DNA from: Geothrix sp.
GTDB lineage: Bacteria; Acidobacteriota; Holophagae; Holophagales; Holophagaceae
DNA length: 64,000 bases
Reading direction: 5' to 3'
Assembly: GCA_030681515.1 (NCBI GenBank)
Contig: JAUXSE010000017.1
Coordinates: 62,001-126,000 of the forward strand
The notes beneath the pieces are model-generated. The model had not been told where the DNA came from. It saw nothing but the letters and a program-made list of their open reading frames with translations, and made no database searches. The translations under genes were made by a program, and so were the position numbers. Below, piece after piece: positions 16,008-24,465 of the stretch (position 1 is its first letter; every line of letters begins with the position of its first letter).

Positions 16008-16838
16008 ATGCCGCAGCAGATACTGGAATCCGTCGTGGATCTCGCGGCGAAGGCGAGAGCCGTTCGCAGGGATGTGCTGCTGCAGGTCTACAAGGCCCAG
16101 AGTGGCCATCCGGGGGGAAGCCTCAGTTGGACCGATATCGGCGTGGCGCTCTACTACCACGAAATGACGGTATTCCCGGAGGATCCGGCCAACCCGGCCC
16201 GGGACCGGTTCGTGCTCTCCAAGGGCCACGCCTGCCCCGCCCAGTACGCCATCCTCGCGGATCAGGGCTTCTTTCCGAGGGCCTGGCTGGAGACCTTCCG
16301 CCAGTACCCGACGAAACTCCAGGGCCACGCCGAGAACCACTACACGCCCGGCGTCGAGGTCACCACCGGCAGCCTGGGCCAGGGCCTGCCCCAGGCCGTG
16401 GGCATCGCCATCGGCCTGAAGGTCCAGAAGGCGAGCCAGCGGGTCTACTGCGTCATCGGCGATGGCGAGAGCCAGGAGGGCGTGATCTGGGAGGCGGCCA
16501 TGGCCGCGCCGCACCACAAGCTCGACAACCTTTGCGTTTTCCACGACCTCAACGGCCTGCAGATTGATGGCGAGGTGAAGAAGGTGATGAACATCCATCC
16601 CGTGCCAGACAAGTGGCGCGCCTTCGGCTGGGCGGTGAAGGAGATTGACGGCCACGACTTCCCTCAGATCCTGGAGGCCCTGGCCTGGGCCCGCACCGTG
16701 AAGGGCCAGCCCGCGGTGATCTGCGCCCGCACAGTGAAGGGCAAGGGCGTGAGCTTCATGGAGAACCAGGCCGGCTGGCACGGCGTGGCCCCCAAGCAGG
16801 ACGAGTACGAAAAGGCCCTGGCCGAGCTCGCTGACTGA
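16008..16838 (+). CDS. Transketolase N-terminal subunit
   Basis: 276 residues covering only the TPP-pyrophosphate-binding half of transketolase. Motifs: 'AQSGHPGGSLSWTDIGVALY', 'SKGHACPAQYAIL', 'TTGSLGQGLPQAVGIAIGL' and the TPP motif GDGESQEGVIWEAAMAAPHH followed by N. Split transketolases work as a dimer with a C-terminal subunit usually encoded next door; here the next gene is argS, so the partner must be elsewhere. ATG 16008 has AGAAGGA eight bases upstream; an in-frame ATG at 15966 has a weaker site. Confidence 0.92.
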   Translation: MPQQILESVVDLAAKARAVRRDVLLQVYKAQSGHPGGSLSWTDIGVALYYHEMTVFPEDPANPARDRFVLSKGHACPAQYAILADQGFFPRAWLETFRQYPTKLQGHAENHYTPGVEVTTGSLGQGLPQAVGIAIGLKVQKASQRVYCVIGDGESQEGVIWEAAMAAPHHKLDNLCVFHDLNGLQIDGEVKKVMNIHPVPDKWRAFGWAVKEIDGHDFPQILEALAWARTVKGQPAVICARTVKGKGVSFMENQAGWHGVAPKQDEYEKALAELAD

Positions 16839-16846
16839 CCCTAGAT

Positions 16847-16910
16847 ATCGGACGGCGCATGCGCCGTCCGATGAAGACTGAAGACCGAAGACTGAAGACT
16901 GAGGACCGAC
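16847..16910. repeat. Perfect 26-bp palindrome with tandem 10-mers
   Basis: The 26 bases at 16847-16872, centred on GCATGC with arms ATCGGACGGC, are a perfect palindrome between the transketolase and argS genes. They are followed by four GAAGACT/CGAAGACTGA-type 10-bp repeats up to 16910. No U-run follows, so it is not a classical terminator. It resembles the other short-period elements in this window. Confidence 0.6.
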
Positions 16911-16914
16911 CCGC

Positions 16915-18714
16915 ATGGACGCACTGCGACACACCTTCGAACAGCAGCTGGCGGCGGCATTGCCCGGCGTGGAGATCACGCTGGAGCGGCCCAAATCCGG
17001 CGAGCTGGGCGACCTGGCCTTCCCCTGCTTCCGCGCGGCCAAGCAGCTGGGGAAGAACCCGGCGCAGCTGTCGCAGGAGCTGGCCGCGGCCATCCGCATC
17101 GAGGGTGCGGCGCTGGCGGCGGCGGGGCCCTACCTGAACCTGAAGCTGGCCCCGGAAACCCGCGCCAAGGCGGTGCTGGCGGCCATCCTGGAAGCGCCGC
17201 CGGAGCGGCCCTATGCTTCTCGTCCCGCCAACGGCAAAAAGGTGATCGTCGAGTACAGCTCGCCGAACATCGCCAAGCTCTTCACCATCGGCCACCTGCG
17301 CTCCACCATGATCGGCCACGCCCTGGCGCAAACCCATCAATTCCTGGGCTACGACGTGGTCCGCCTCAACCACCTGGGCGACTGGGGCACCCAGTTCGGC
17401 ACGCTGCTGGCGGCCTACACCCGCTGGGCCCAGGACGGGAATCCGGATCTGGAAGAGGATTTCGACTGGGCCGAGCCTGCCCCTGATAGGCGCCGTACGC
17501 CGCTGTTCCGCCTGTTCCAGCTCTACGTGCGCTTCCACGCCGAAGAGGAAAACGATCCGGCCATGCGCGACGAGGCGCGGGGCTGGTTCAAGCGGCTGGA
17601 GAACAACGATCCGAAGGCGCGGGGACTCTGGAAGCGGTTCCGCGATCTGTCGCTCACCGAGTTCCAGCGCATCTACGATCGTCTGGGCGTGAGCTTCGAC
17701 ACCCTGGAGCAGGGCGAGGCCTTCTACGAGGACCGGCTCGCGCCCACCATGCAGCGCCTGGAGGATGCGGGCCTGCTGGTGGAGGGTGAGCGGGGGGCCC
17801 GGGTCATCCACCTGGAGGATGTGGGCATCGCCACGCCCTGCCTGGTGCAGAAGGGTGATGGCACCAGCATCTACGCCACCCGCGATCTGGCGGCGGTCCT
17901 GTATCGCCAACAAACCTACGCCTTCGACCGCTGCCTCTACGTGGTGGGCGTGGACCAGGTGCTGCACTTCCAGCAGATCTTCGCCGTGGCGGAGAAGCTG
18001 GATCCCTGGTTCAAGGGCCGTATGCTGCACACGCCCTTCGGCATGGTGAAGCTGCCCGAAGGCAAGATGAGCACCCGCAAGGGCAATGTCATCTTCCTGG
18101 AGGACGTGCTGGACGAGGCCCGGGAACGCGTGGCCGCCATCATCGAGGAGAAGAACCCCGGCCTGAAGGACAAGGCCGAAGTGGCCGAGATGCTGGGCAT
18201 GGGCGCCGTGGTGTTCTTCGACGCCATGAACGATCGCGTGAAGCCCATCACCTTCACCTGGGACCGCGTCATCGCCCTCGATGGCGACACGGGGCCCTAC
18301 GTGCAGTACGCCCACGCCCGCATCATGAGCGTGCTGCGCAAGGCGGGTGGCGATTGGGCCCTGCAGGCTCAGGCCGGAGACCCCGAAGGCCCTGTCGTGC
18401 CGTTCCTGACCAGGCCCCTTCCCACGAATCTCGACGGCCTTGCAGCACCCGAGGCCCAGGCCCTGCTGTTTGAGCTGGCTGGTCTGCCCAGTGCCATCGC
18501 CGCCGTGGCGGAGGGCTGCATGGCCACGCCCCTGGCACGCCAGCTGGTGGCCGTGGCCCGCTCCTTCAGCGGGTTCTACACCAACTGCCCCATCCTGGCC
18601 CCGGACAACGCCCCGGAAGTCCGCGACGCCCGCCTCGCCCTGTGCGTGGCCACGGCGCGAGCCCTCCGCCAGGGCCTGTTCCTCATGGGCATCCAGGCCC
18701 CGGAGGAGATGTGA
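16915..18714 (+). CDS. argS: Arginyl-tRNA synthetase
   Basis: A 599-residue class I synthetase that charges tRNA-Arg. The N-terminal Add-1 domain (residues 1-100) is followed by 'VEYSSPNIAKLFTIGHLRST', which holds the HIGH-like motif (TIGH), then the RLNHLGDWGTQFG segment; a KMSTRKGN signature corresponds to KMSKS. The anticodon-binding domain at the end has 'DGDTGPYVQYAHARIMSVLR' and 'RQLVAVARSFSGFYTNCPIL'. No defects seen. It follows the palindrome by four bases. Confidence 0.96.
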   Translation: MDALRHTFEQQLAAALPGVEITLERPKSGELGDLAFPCFRAAKQLGKNPAQLSQELAAAIRIEGAALAAAGPYLNLKLAPETRAKAVLAAILEAPPERPYASRPANGKKVIVEYSSPNIAKLFTIGHLRSTMIGHALAQTHQFLGYDVVRLNHLGDWGTQFGTLLAAYTRWAQDGNPDLEEDFDWAEPAPDRRRTPLFRLFQLYVRFHAEEENDPAMRDEARGWFKRLENNDPKARGLWKRFRDLSLTEFQRIYDRLGVSFDTLEQGEAFYEDRLAPTMQRLEDAGLLVEGERGARVIHLEDVGIATPCLVQKGDGTSIYATRDLAAVLYRQQTYAFDRCLYVVGVDQVLHFQQIFAVAEKLDPWFKGRMLHTPFGMVKLPEGKMSTRKGNVIFLEDVLDEARERVAAIIEEKNPGLKDKAEVAEMLGMGAVVFFDAMNDRVKPITFTWDRVIALDGDTGPYVQYAHARIMSVLRKAGGDWALQAQAGDPEGPVVPFLTRPLPTNLDGLAAPEAQALLFELAGLPSAIAAVAEGCMATPLARQLVAVARSFSGFYTNCPILAPDNAPEVRDARLALCVATARALRQGLFLMGIQAPEEM

Positions 18715-18821
18715 ACCTCCCCGCTGGCCACATGCCTCGGCAAGGCACCGCAAGGAATGGGAGCCTACGGCTTTCTCAGGGTTCTGCCGATATTTCCGTC
18801 GTGAGGGGCGATTCACCTCAG

Positions 18822-18946
18822 AGAAAAAGAGCGGGAAAGCCACAAAGAACACAAAGGGCACAAAAAGGGCTTGAGACATCCGCTTCCGCGGCCCGTGCGC
18901 ATCTCCTTTGTGTTCTTTGTGCCCTTTGTGGCCCCTTCTCTTTTTT
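18822..18946. repeat. CACAAAG-type inverted-repeat hairpin
   Basis: Left arm 18822-18868 consists of CACAAAGAACACAAAGGGCAC units; the right arm 18905-18946 is its close reverse complement (CTTTGTGTTCTTTGTGCCC). The loop is about 36 nt. The remaining gap from 18715 to 19080 holds a further period-9 stretch (TTCTTGGCGCCCTTGGCG, 19028-19046) and the pyrG ribosome site, but no gene. Peptides encoded by such repeats are commonly mis-annotated as genes. Confidence 0.8.
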
Positions 18947-19080
18947 ACGGTGGGATTTCTTCTCAATTCCGCTATTCCGATGATGAAGAACGGGATTTAT
19001 CAGGTTGTTCTTTAAATGTTTTGGCTGTTCTTGGCGCCCTTGGCGTCTTGGTGGTGATCAGTTGTTGTCAGGAGTGAGCG

Positions 19081-20691
19081 ATGACCAAGTACGTGTTCGT
19101 GACCGGCGGTGTGCTATCGAGCCTGGGCAAGGGCATCGCGGCGGCCAGCCTGGGCGCGCTGCTGGAGGCCCGTGGCCTGAAGGTGACGCTCATGAAGATG
19201 GATCCCTACCTCAACGTGGATCCGGGCACCATGTCGCCCTTCCAGCACGGCGAGGTCTTCGTCACGGACGACGGCGCCGAGACCGATCTGGACCTGGGCC
19301 ACTACGAGCGGTTCACGTCAGTGCCCACCACCCAGAACCACACCATCACCACGGGCCGCATCTACAACACTGTGATCCAGAAGGAGCGGCGGGGCGACTA
19401 CCTGGGCAAGACCGTGCAGGTGATCCCCCACATCACGGATGAGATCAAGGGCGTGATGAAGAAGGTCGCCAAGGACATGGACGTGGTGATCGTGGAGATC
19501 GGCGGCACCGTGGGCGATATCGAAAGCCAGCCGTTCATCGAGGCCATCCGCCAGTTCAAGCTGGAGGCTGGTCTGGATTCCCAGATGAAGGCCAACGCCA
19601 TCAACATGCACCTCACCTATGTGCCCTTCATCAAGGCCGCGGGCGAGCTGAAATCCAAGCCGACGCAGCACAGCGTCAAGGAACTGCGCGCCCTGGGCAT
19701 CCAGCCCGATGTGCTGCTCTGCCGCGCCGAACAGGATATCCCCCGGGAACTGAAGGACAAGATCGCGCTGTTCTGTTCCGTGACGCCCGATGCGGTGTTC
19801 AGCGGCCGGGACGCCCACTCCATCTACGAAGTGCCACTGAACCTGCACCTGGAAGGGCTGGATACCAAGGTGGCGGCGCTGCTCGGGCTCGGGGAGAAGA
19901 AACCCGATCTTGGCGCCTGGGAGAACCTGCTGCACCGCATCCGCAATCCCAAGGGCAGCGTGCGCATCGGCGTGGTGGGCAAGTATGTGGAGTTCAAGGA
20001 GAGCTACAAGAGCCTCATCGAAGCATTGAGTCATGCGGGTTACGGTTTGGAAACCCACGTGGACCTCAAGTGGATCGAGGCCGAGGATCTGGAAAACCAG
20101 GATCCGGCTACCTCCCTGCAGGATTGCCACGGCATCCTGGTGCCTGGCGGGTTCGGCGTGCGCGGCACCCGCGGCATGATCAAGTCCATCCAGTACGCCC
20201 GCGAGTACCGCATCCCCTTCTTTGGCATCTGCCTCGGCATGCAGATGGCGTCCGTGGAGTTCGCCCGGAACATGGCCGGCCTCGAAGGCGCCGATTCCAC
20301 CGAGTTCGACGATGCGCCGAAGCATCGCGTGATCTTCAAGCTGCGGGAGCTGGTGGACGTGGAGGAACTGGGCGGAACGATGCGCCTGGGCGCCTATCCC
20401 TGCCGCCTTTCACCCGGCAGCAATGCGGCGCGTGCCTATGGCAACCTGGAGATCAGCGAACGCCACCGCCACCGCTACGAATTCAACCACGAGTACCGGA
20501 AGGCCCTGGAGGACAAGGGCCTGCTGTTCACCGGCATGAGCCCCGACGGCGTCTTCGTCGAGATCGTGGAGCTGAAGGACCACCCCTACTTCCTGGCCTG
20601 CCAGTTCCACCCCGAGTTCAAGAGCCGCCCCCTGAACCCGCACCCGCTGTTCACCGCCTTCGTGAAGGCGAGCACTGAGGGACGTGGCTGA
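19081..20691 (+). CDS. pyrG: CTP synthase
   Basis: 536 residues, full length. It converts UTP to CTP using ATP and glutamine. The N-terminal synthase domain opens '[19 protein letters not shown]' (P-loop) with '[20 protein letters not shown]' and [10 protein letters not shown]. The C-terminal class I glutamine amidotransferase has GGFGVRG, the nucleophile in '[10 protein letters not shown]', and His/Glu in '[10 protein letters not shown]'. AGGAG lies eight bases before the ATG. Confidence 0.97.
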   Translation: MTKYVFVTGGVLSSLGKGIAAASLGALLEARGLKVTLMKMDPYLNVDPGTMSPFQHGEVFVTDDGAETDLDLGHYERFTSVPTTQNHTITTGRIYNTVIQKERRGDYLGKTVQVIPHITDEIKGVMKKVAKDMDVVIVEIGGTVGDIESQPFIEAIRQFKLEAGLDSQMKANAINMHLTYVPFIKAAGELKSKPTQHSVKELRALGIQPDVLLCRAEQDIPRELKDKIALFCSVTPDAVFSGRDAHSIYEVPLNLHLEGLDTKVAALLGLGEKKPDLGAWENLLHRIRNPKGSVRIGVVGKYVEFKESYKSLIEALSHAGYGLETHVDLKWIEAEDLENQDPATSLQDCHGILVPGGFGVRGTRGMIKSIQYAREYRIPFFGICLGMQMASVEFARNMAGLEGADSTEFDDAPKHRVIFKLRELVDVEELGGTMRLGAYPCRLSPGSNAARAYGNLEISERHRHRYEFNHEYRKALEDKGLLFTGMSPDGVFVEIVELKDHPYFLACQFHPEFKSRPLNPHPLFTAFVKASTEGRG

Positions 20692-20717
20692 TTCTGCGGG
20701 GGTGGTGGATCGCACCA

Positions 20718-21806
20718 CTACTCGATGATCGAGTTGATGATCTCCCGCTTCGTATCGCTGTGCATCGAAATGCCCGGCAGTGTGTACCAGGAACCGCCGA
20801 TGTTCCTTCGGATCACCGAATCCTCGATGTGCAGGGTGCCGGTGCGATCGTTGGTGACAAAAAAGATCGCAGAACCGTAGGCGTTCACTTCGTTGTGCTC
20901 GAGAAGCGTTCCATACAGTGACAAGGTCATGGTGTTGCCGTCGTTGTAGATGGCCCCGCCGCTGCCTCCCCCCGGAGTTCCCGCTTGGGCCGGATTGCCT
21001 CCGTTGCCGATGGCCCGGTTGTAGGAAAACAGGCTGTTGTACACCGACCAGGACACCCCGATGCTGCTGATGCCGCCGCCGTTCGCACCGATATTGCCAA
21101 AGCCCGGGGCGCCCCCGAAGGTGCTGTTCACCACGAAGACGGGCAGTCCCTGGTATTGGCTGAAGACCCGGATCGCACCACCCCCGACATCGGGTCCAAG
21201 ACTGGCGCAGACATTGTTGAAGAAGCGGCAGTTGACGACCTTGAAGCGGCCACCCCGCACCCAGATGGCTCCACCACCGTCGTATAGGACCTCGTTCCGG
21301 GAGTTGCCATCAATGAGGGTCAGGTTTTGTACGGTCAGGCGCGGCCGATCCTGGTCCTGGCAGTGATTGGTGGTCCACACCTGATCGGGATCGCAGGTGT
21401 TCATGTAGAGGATCCGGGTGGCGCCGCCCCCGCTGATCGTGACCAGCCCTCCGCCGTCAATGACGACATCAGGCTTGTCGTTGAATACCTTGGCCGGGCG
21501 GTTGAGGGTGAGGGTGAAGGGCTTGGATCCACCGTTGAAGGTGATCTTTCCGCCCTGGGCCACCGCCTGGATGAAGGCCTCGGCCGTGCAGCTCTCAGGG
21601 GTTCCCGTCCCAATGACATGGGTCGGCGAAGAAACATCCTCTGCGCGGGCCTCCAGGGGAACAGGGAATAGGCCATTGGGATTCCCGGCCGGAGGACCAT
21701 TCTGGGGATTCGTTGGCAGATAGGTGGATGAAGCCTTCTCGGACCCTCCCCCGCCACAGGCAAGCATGGCGATGAGGGTGGAGGTGACAAGCAGTCGCGA
21801 GTACAT
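20718..21806 (-). CDS. Right-handed beta-helix lipoprotein
   Basis: 362 residues from ATG 21806, with a lipoprotein signal (TLIAMLAC followed by GGGG). The body carries the spaced N/G-rich rungs of a parallel beta-helix ('DVVIDGGGLVTISGGGATRI', 'GGGAIWVRGGRFKVVNCRFF', 'LYGTLLEHNEVNAYGSAIFF'), a fold shared by pectate-lyase-like and polymorphic outer-membrane proteins. I see no catalytic cluster. It is likely displayed on the cell surface. It is convergent with pyrG 26 bases away, where a weak GTGGTG/CACCAC stem lies. Confidence 0.78.
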   Translation of the reverse strand: MYSRLLVTSTLIAMLACGGGGSEKASSTYLPTNPQNGPPAGNPNGLFPVPLEARAEDVSSPTHVIGTGTPESCTAEAFIQAVAQGGKITFNGGSKPFTLTLNRPAKVFNDKPDVVIDGGGLVTISGGGATRILYMNTCDPDQVWTTNHCQDQDRPRLTVQNLTLIDGNSRNEVLYDGGGAIWVRGGRFKVVNCRFFNNVCASLGPDVGGGAIRVFSQYQGLPVFVVNSTFGGAPGFGNIGANGGGISSIGVSWSVYNSLFSYNRAIGNGGNPAQAGTPGGGSGGAIYNDGNTMTLSLYGTLLEHNEVNAYGSAIFFVTNDRTGTLHIEDSVIRRNIGGSWYTLPGISMHSDTKREIINSIIE

Positions 21807-21904
21807 GGTCCACAGCCTCGGTTGGCTGTCACCATCGCATGAAAAATGAATGAAGCAACTCATCCATTCGATCTAGACGCGGGCCGGACAAAGGCCCTTG
21901 GCAA

Positions 21905-21940
21905 AGCAGAAGGGCGGGCCAACCGGCCCGCCCTTCTGCT
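21905..21940 (-). terminator. Terminator hairpin after citrate synthase
   Basis: AGCAGAAGGGCGGGCC (21905-21920) pairs perfectly over 16 bp with 21925-21940. On the minus strand the stem is followed by TTTGCC. It lies 37 bp downstream of the citrate synthase stop. Confidence 0.75.
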
Positions 21941-21976
21941 GCTGAAGACTGAAGATTCAGGACTGAAACCTGAATG

Positions 21977-23287
21977 CTACTTCCGTCCGCCCTTGGCCGC
22001 CCACTCTTCGAGCATGGCGGTGGTGACGGACTTGGGGCGCTCCAGGGCATAGCCCAGGGCGCGGTCCCAGGTGATGTTGGCCAGCACGCCGATGGCGCGG
22101 CCCACGCCGAAGAGCACGGTGTAGAAGTCGTACTCGGTGAGGCCGTAGTGCCACTGGATCACGCCGCTCTGGGCATCCACGTTGGGCCAGGGGTTCTTGG
22201 TCTTGCCCTGCTCGGTGAGCACGCCGGGGGCGACCTTGTAGATCATGTTGACCAGCTTGAAGAGTGGATCGTTGGGCAGGTGCTTCTGGCAGAACTCCAT
22301 CTGCGCGGTGTAGCGCGGATCGGTCTTGCGCAGCACGGCGTGGCCGTAGCCGGGGATGACGTGGCCCGAGTTCAGGGTGTCCCACAGGGCGGCCTTGACG
22401 TTCTCCTCGGTGGGTTCGGCGCCGCTCAGCTTCTTCTGGAAGCCCTTGATCCAGTCCAGCACTTCCTGATTGGCCAGGCCGTGCAGGGGGCCGGCCAGGC
22501 CGTTGAGGCCGGCGCTGAAGGCGTAGTAGGCGTCGGACAGCGCGGAGGCCACCAGGTGGGTGGCGTGGGCGCTGACGTTGCCGCTCTCGTGATCGCTGTG
22601 GAGGATGAAGTACATCCGGGCCACGTCGTCATAGGGCTTGGCGATGCCCATCATGTGGGCGAAGTTGGCGCCGAAGTCCAGATCGGGGCTCGCGGGGATG
22701 ATGTCGCCGTTCTTGTACTTCAGGCGGTAGATGAAGGCGGCGACCTCGGGCAGCTTGGCCAGCAGGTCGCAGGCGTCCTCGTACATCGGGTCCCAGTAGT
22801 CGTTCTTCTTCAGGTCGTGGTACTGCTTGTTGAACTTGCTCTCCTTCTCCATGGTCAGCACGGCCGTGGACAGCATCACCATGGGGTGGGTGTCCTTGGG
22901 CATGGCCTTGAGGACGTCGAAGACATAGGACGGCACCTTGGCCCGGGCCTTGAAGTCCTGCTTCACTTCCTCGGCCTCGGCGGCGGTCGGAACCTCGCCC
23001 GTCAGCATGAAGTACCAGAAGGACTCCACCGTCGGGTATTCCGCGCCGGGCAGCTTGGGCAGGGCGGCGAAGGTCTCGGGGATGTTCTTCCCGCGGAAGC
23101 GGATGCCTTCCTGGGGATCCAGGTACGAAATGTCGGTCACCAGGGCGTGGATATCGCGAGCGCCCCCGATGCACTGATCAATGGTCACCTCGTCAATGAC
23201 GACCTTCCCGTGCTCCTTGATGAGGGCGGTGGTGCGCGGCCGGTGTTCCTGGATCTTTTCCAGCAGAAGGGACTTCAGGCGGGTCAT
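21977..23287 (-). CDS. Citrate synthase, eukaryote-like large type
   Basis: 436 residues. It condenses oxaloacetate and acetyl-CoA. Active-site segments: 'HSDHESGNVSAHATHL', 'AGLNGLAGPLHGLANQEVL' (His), and 'SGHVIPGYGHAVLRKTDPR' (His, Arg). The 'YGLTEYDFYTVLFGVGRAIG' near the end and the overall spacing resemble mitochondrial citrate synthases and those of Geobacter rather than the E. coli GltA type. ATG 23287 is chosen because GGAG stands six bases upstream; ATG 23299 is possible. The 175 bp to the next gene hold an AT-rich stretch but no defined signal. Confidence 0.95.
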   Translation of the reverse strand: MTRLKSLLLEKIQEHRPRTTALIKEHGKVVIDEVTIDQCIGGARDIHALVTDISYLDPQEGIRFRGKNIPETFAALPKLPGAEYPTVESFWYFMLTGEVPTAAEAEEVKQDFKARAKVPSYVFDVLKAMPKDTHPMVMLSTAVLTMEKESKFNKQYHDLKKNDYWDPMYEDACDLLAKLPEVAAFIYRLKYKNGDIIPASPDLDFGANFAHMMGIAKPYDDVARMYFILHSDHESGNVSAHATHLVASALSDAYYAFSAGLNGLAGPLHGLANQEVLDWIKGFQKKLSGAEPTEENVKAALWDTLNSGHVIPGYGHAVLRKTDPRYTAQMEFCQKHLPNDPLFKLVNMIYKVAPGVLTEQGKTKNPWPNVDAQSGVIQWHYGLTEYDFYTVLFGVGRAIGVLANITWDRALGYALERPKSVTTAMLEEWAAKGGRK

Positions 23288-23462
23288 GGCTGACTCCATG
23301 GAAGGAAGGCGTTGAGGGGTGGGGTTTCAAGGGGGCAGGGCTGGATCATCATACGGGCATCATCTATCGGGGGGGCCGTCATTCTCTGATGACCATCGGG
23401 GAAATTATGAAGACAGGCCGGATGGTGGAAGCCGAGTATGGAGGAAGTGCCTGGGGGGTGCC

Positions 23463-24428
23463 GTGACCTGCGTCAATCTGTGGGTGCTTGGAATCGTCAT
23501 GATCAGCAGCGCGCTGGGGGCCCAGGAAACGCCGCGGCCCAACCGGGTGGCCTGGTTCGAGGGGTTTCCGGAACCTCTGCCGGAAGGTGCCAGTGAGGTG
23601 GCGATCGAGGCCACAAGCCAGATGCTCCGCCCGGATCGGGAGCGCAGCGCCGATGGCCGCACCTTCGCCCGGCTGGACGGCGAGGCCTGGCAACTGATGG
23701 GCGACTGGGCGATGAAAGCGGGATCCTCGCGGATCAATCTCCGGGCCCGGCTGGCCTCGCGCTCCGGCGGCATCGCGGATCAGGCCATGTGGAACTGGCA
23801 TCGGATGTTCAACATGCCCCAGGGGGGCCGGGGGGATGTCCCGAAGAACCGGCTCGTCTACCACCTGGAGCGCGATGGCCGCGTGATCGGCGACCTGACG
23901 CGCCCGGGGTTGGCCCTCATGGATCTGGACGTGGCCTGGGTCCGGCCCTTCGGCACCGCCGATGCGGGGGGGCGCGTGGGCGCATCGGTGCAGCTGCCCA
24001 CGGGCAGGCAATCCGACTTCTCAGGCAGCGGAGGCACGGATGGTCTGGTGGGGGCGGCCCTGTGGCGGCGCCAAGGCCGCTGGCGGATCTTCGGCCAAGC
24101 CGAGCGGGTGGTGCTGGGCCTGCCGGAACACAGCCCCCTGCGGACGGTCATGGACAGGTCCTCCTTCAGCCGCGCATGGGCCAGCCTGGGATGGCAGGGC
24201 GAGGGGCCGGGGCTGATCTCCGGCCTCGGGATCGAGGTCAGCCTGGGCTATGCCGGGAGCCCCTACCGCACCGGCCTGGCGCGCCTGGATCGCGCCGGCT
24301 GGCAGCAGCACTGGACCTTCCGCCACACGCGCCTCCCCCGCTGGCGCTTCGGTTTCAGCGAAGAAGCCGGCACCTTCACGGCCCCGGATGTGACGGCCCA
24401 TGTGGTCTATCGGCCCGGCCCAGGGTGA
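23463..24428 (+). CDS. DUF3187-like exported protein
   Basis: 321 residues from a GTG at 23463; a short hydrophobic signal (LWVLGIVMISSALGAQ) follows. The body has alternating beta-strand patterns with many aromatic ends ('WWRIFGQAERVVLGL'-like stretches, 'WQQHWTFRHTRLPRWRFGFS') and ends 'VTAHVVYRPG', as expected of an outer-membrane barrel. It resembles DUF3187 proteins, whose role is unknown. An open frame upstream to 23319 is not protein-like. Start choice is uncertain by some tens of residues. Confidence 0.65.
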   Translation: MTCVNLWVLGIVMISSALGAQETPRPNRVAWFEGFPEPLPEGASEVAIEATSQMLRPDRERSADGRTFARLDGEAWQLMGDWAMKAGSSRINLRARLASRSGGIADQAMWNWHRMFNMPQGGRGDVPKNRLVYHLERDGRVIGDLTRPGLALMDLDVAWVRPFGTADAGGRVGASVQLPTGRQSDFSGSGGTDGLVGAALWRRQGRWRIFGQAERVVLGLPEHSPLRTVMDRSSFSRAWASLGWQGEGPGLISGLGIEVSLGYAGSPYRTGLARLDRAGWQQHWTFRHTRLPRWRFGFSEEAGTFTAPDVTAHVVYRPGPG

Positions 24429-24465
24429 TCGTCCGCTAAACTAGATGGTTCGTGCCGGAGTCCCC

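Noticed and set aside
16873-16910. Possible CRISPR-like array before argS
   Set aside because: The units are about 10 bp with no spacers; it is a simple tandem repeat.
16756-18966. A 736-codon frame antisense to argS running into the hairpin repeat
   Set aside because: Antisense to argS; its start lies in the CACAAAG repeat, giving a typical false repeat peptide.
18715-19080. Small proteins rich in Lys-His-Lys-Glu or Phe-Val-Phe repeats
   Set aside because: They are translations of the inverted-repeat hairpin in both strands, with no ribosome site.
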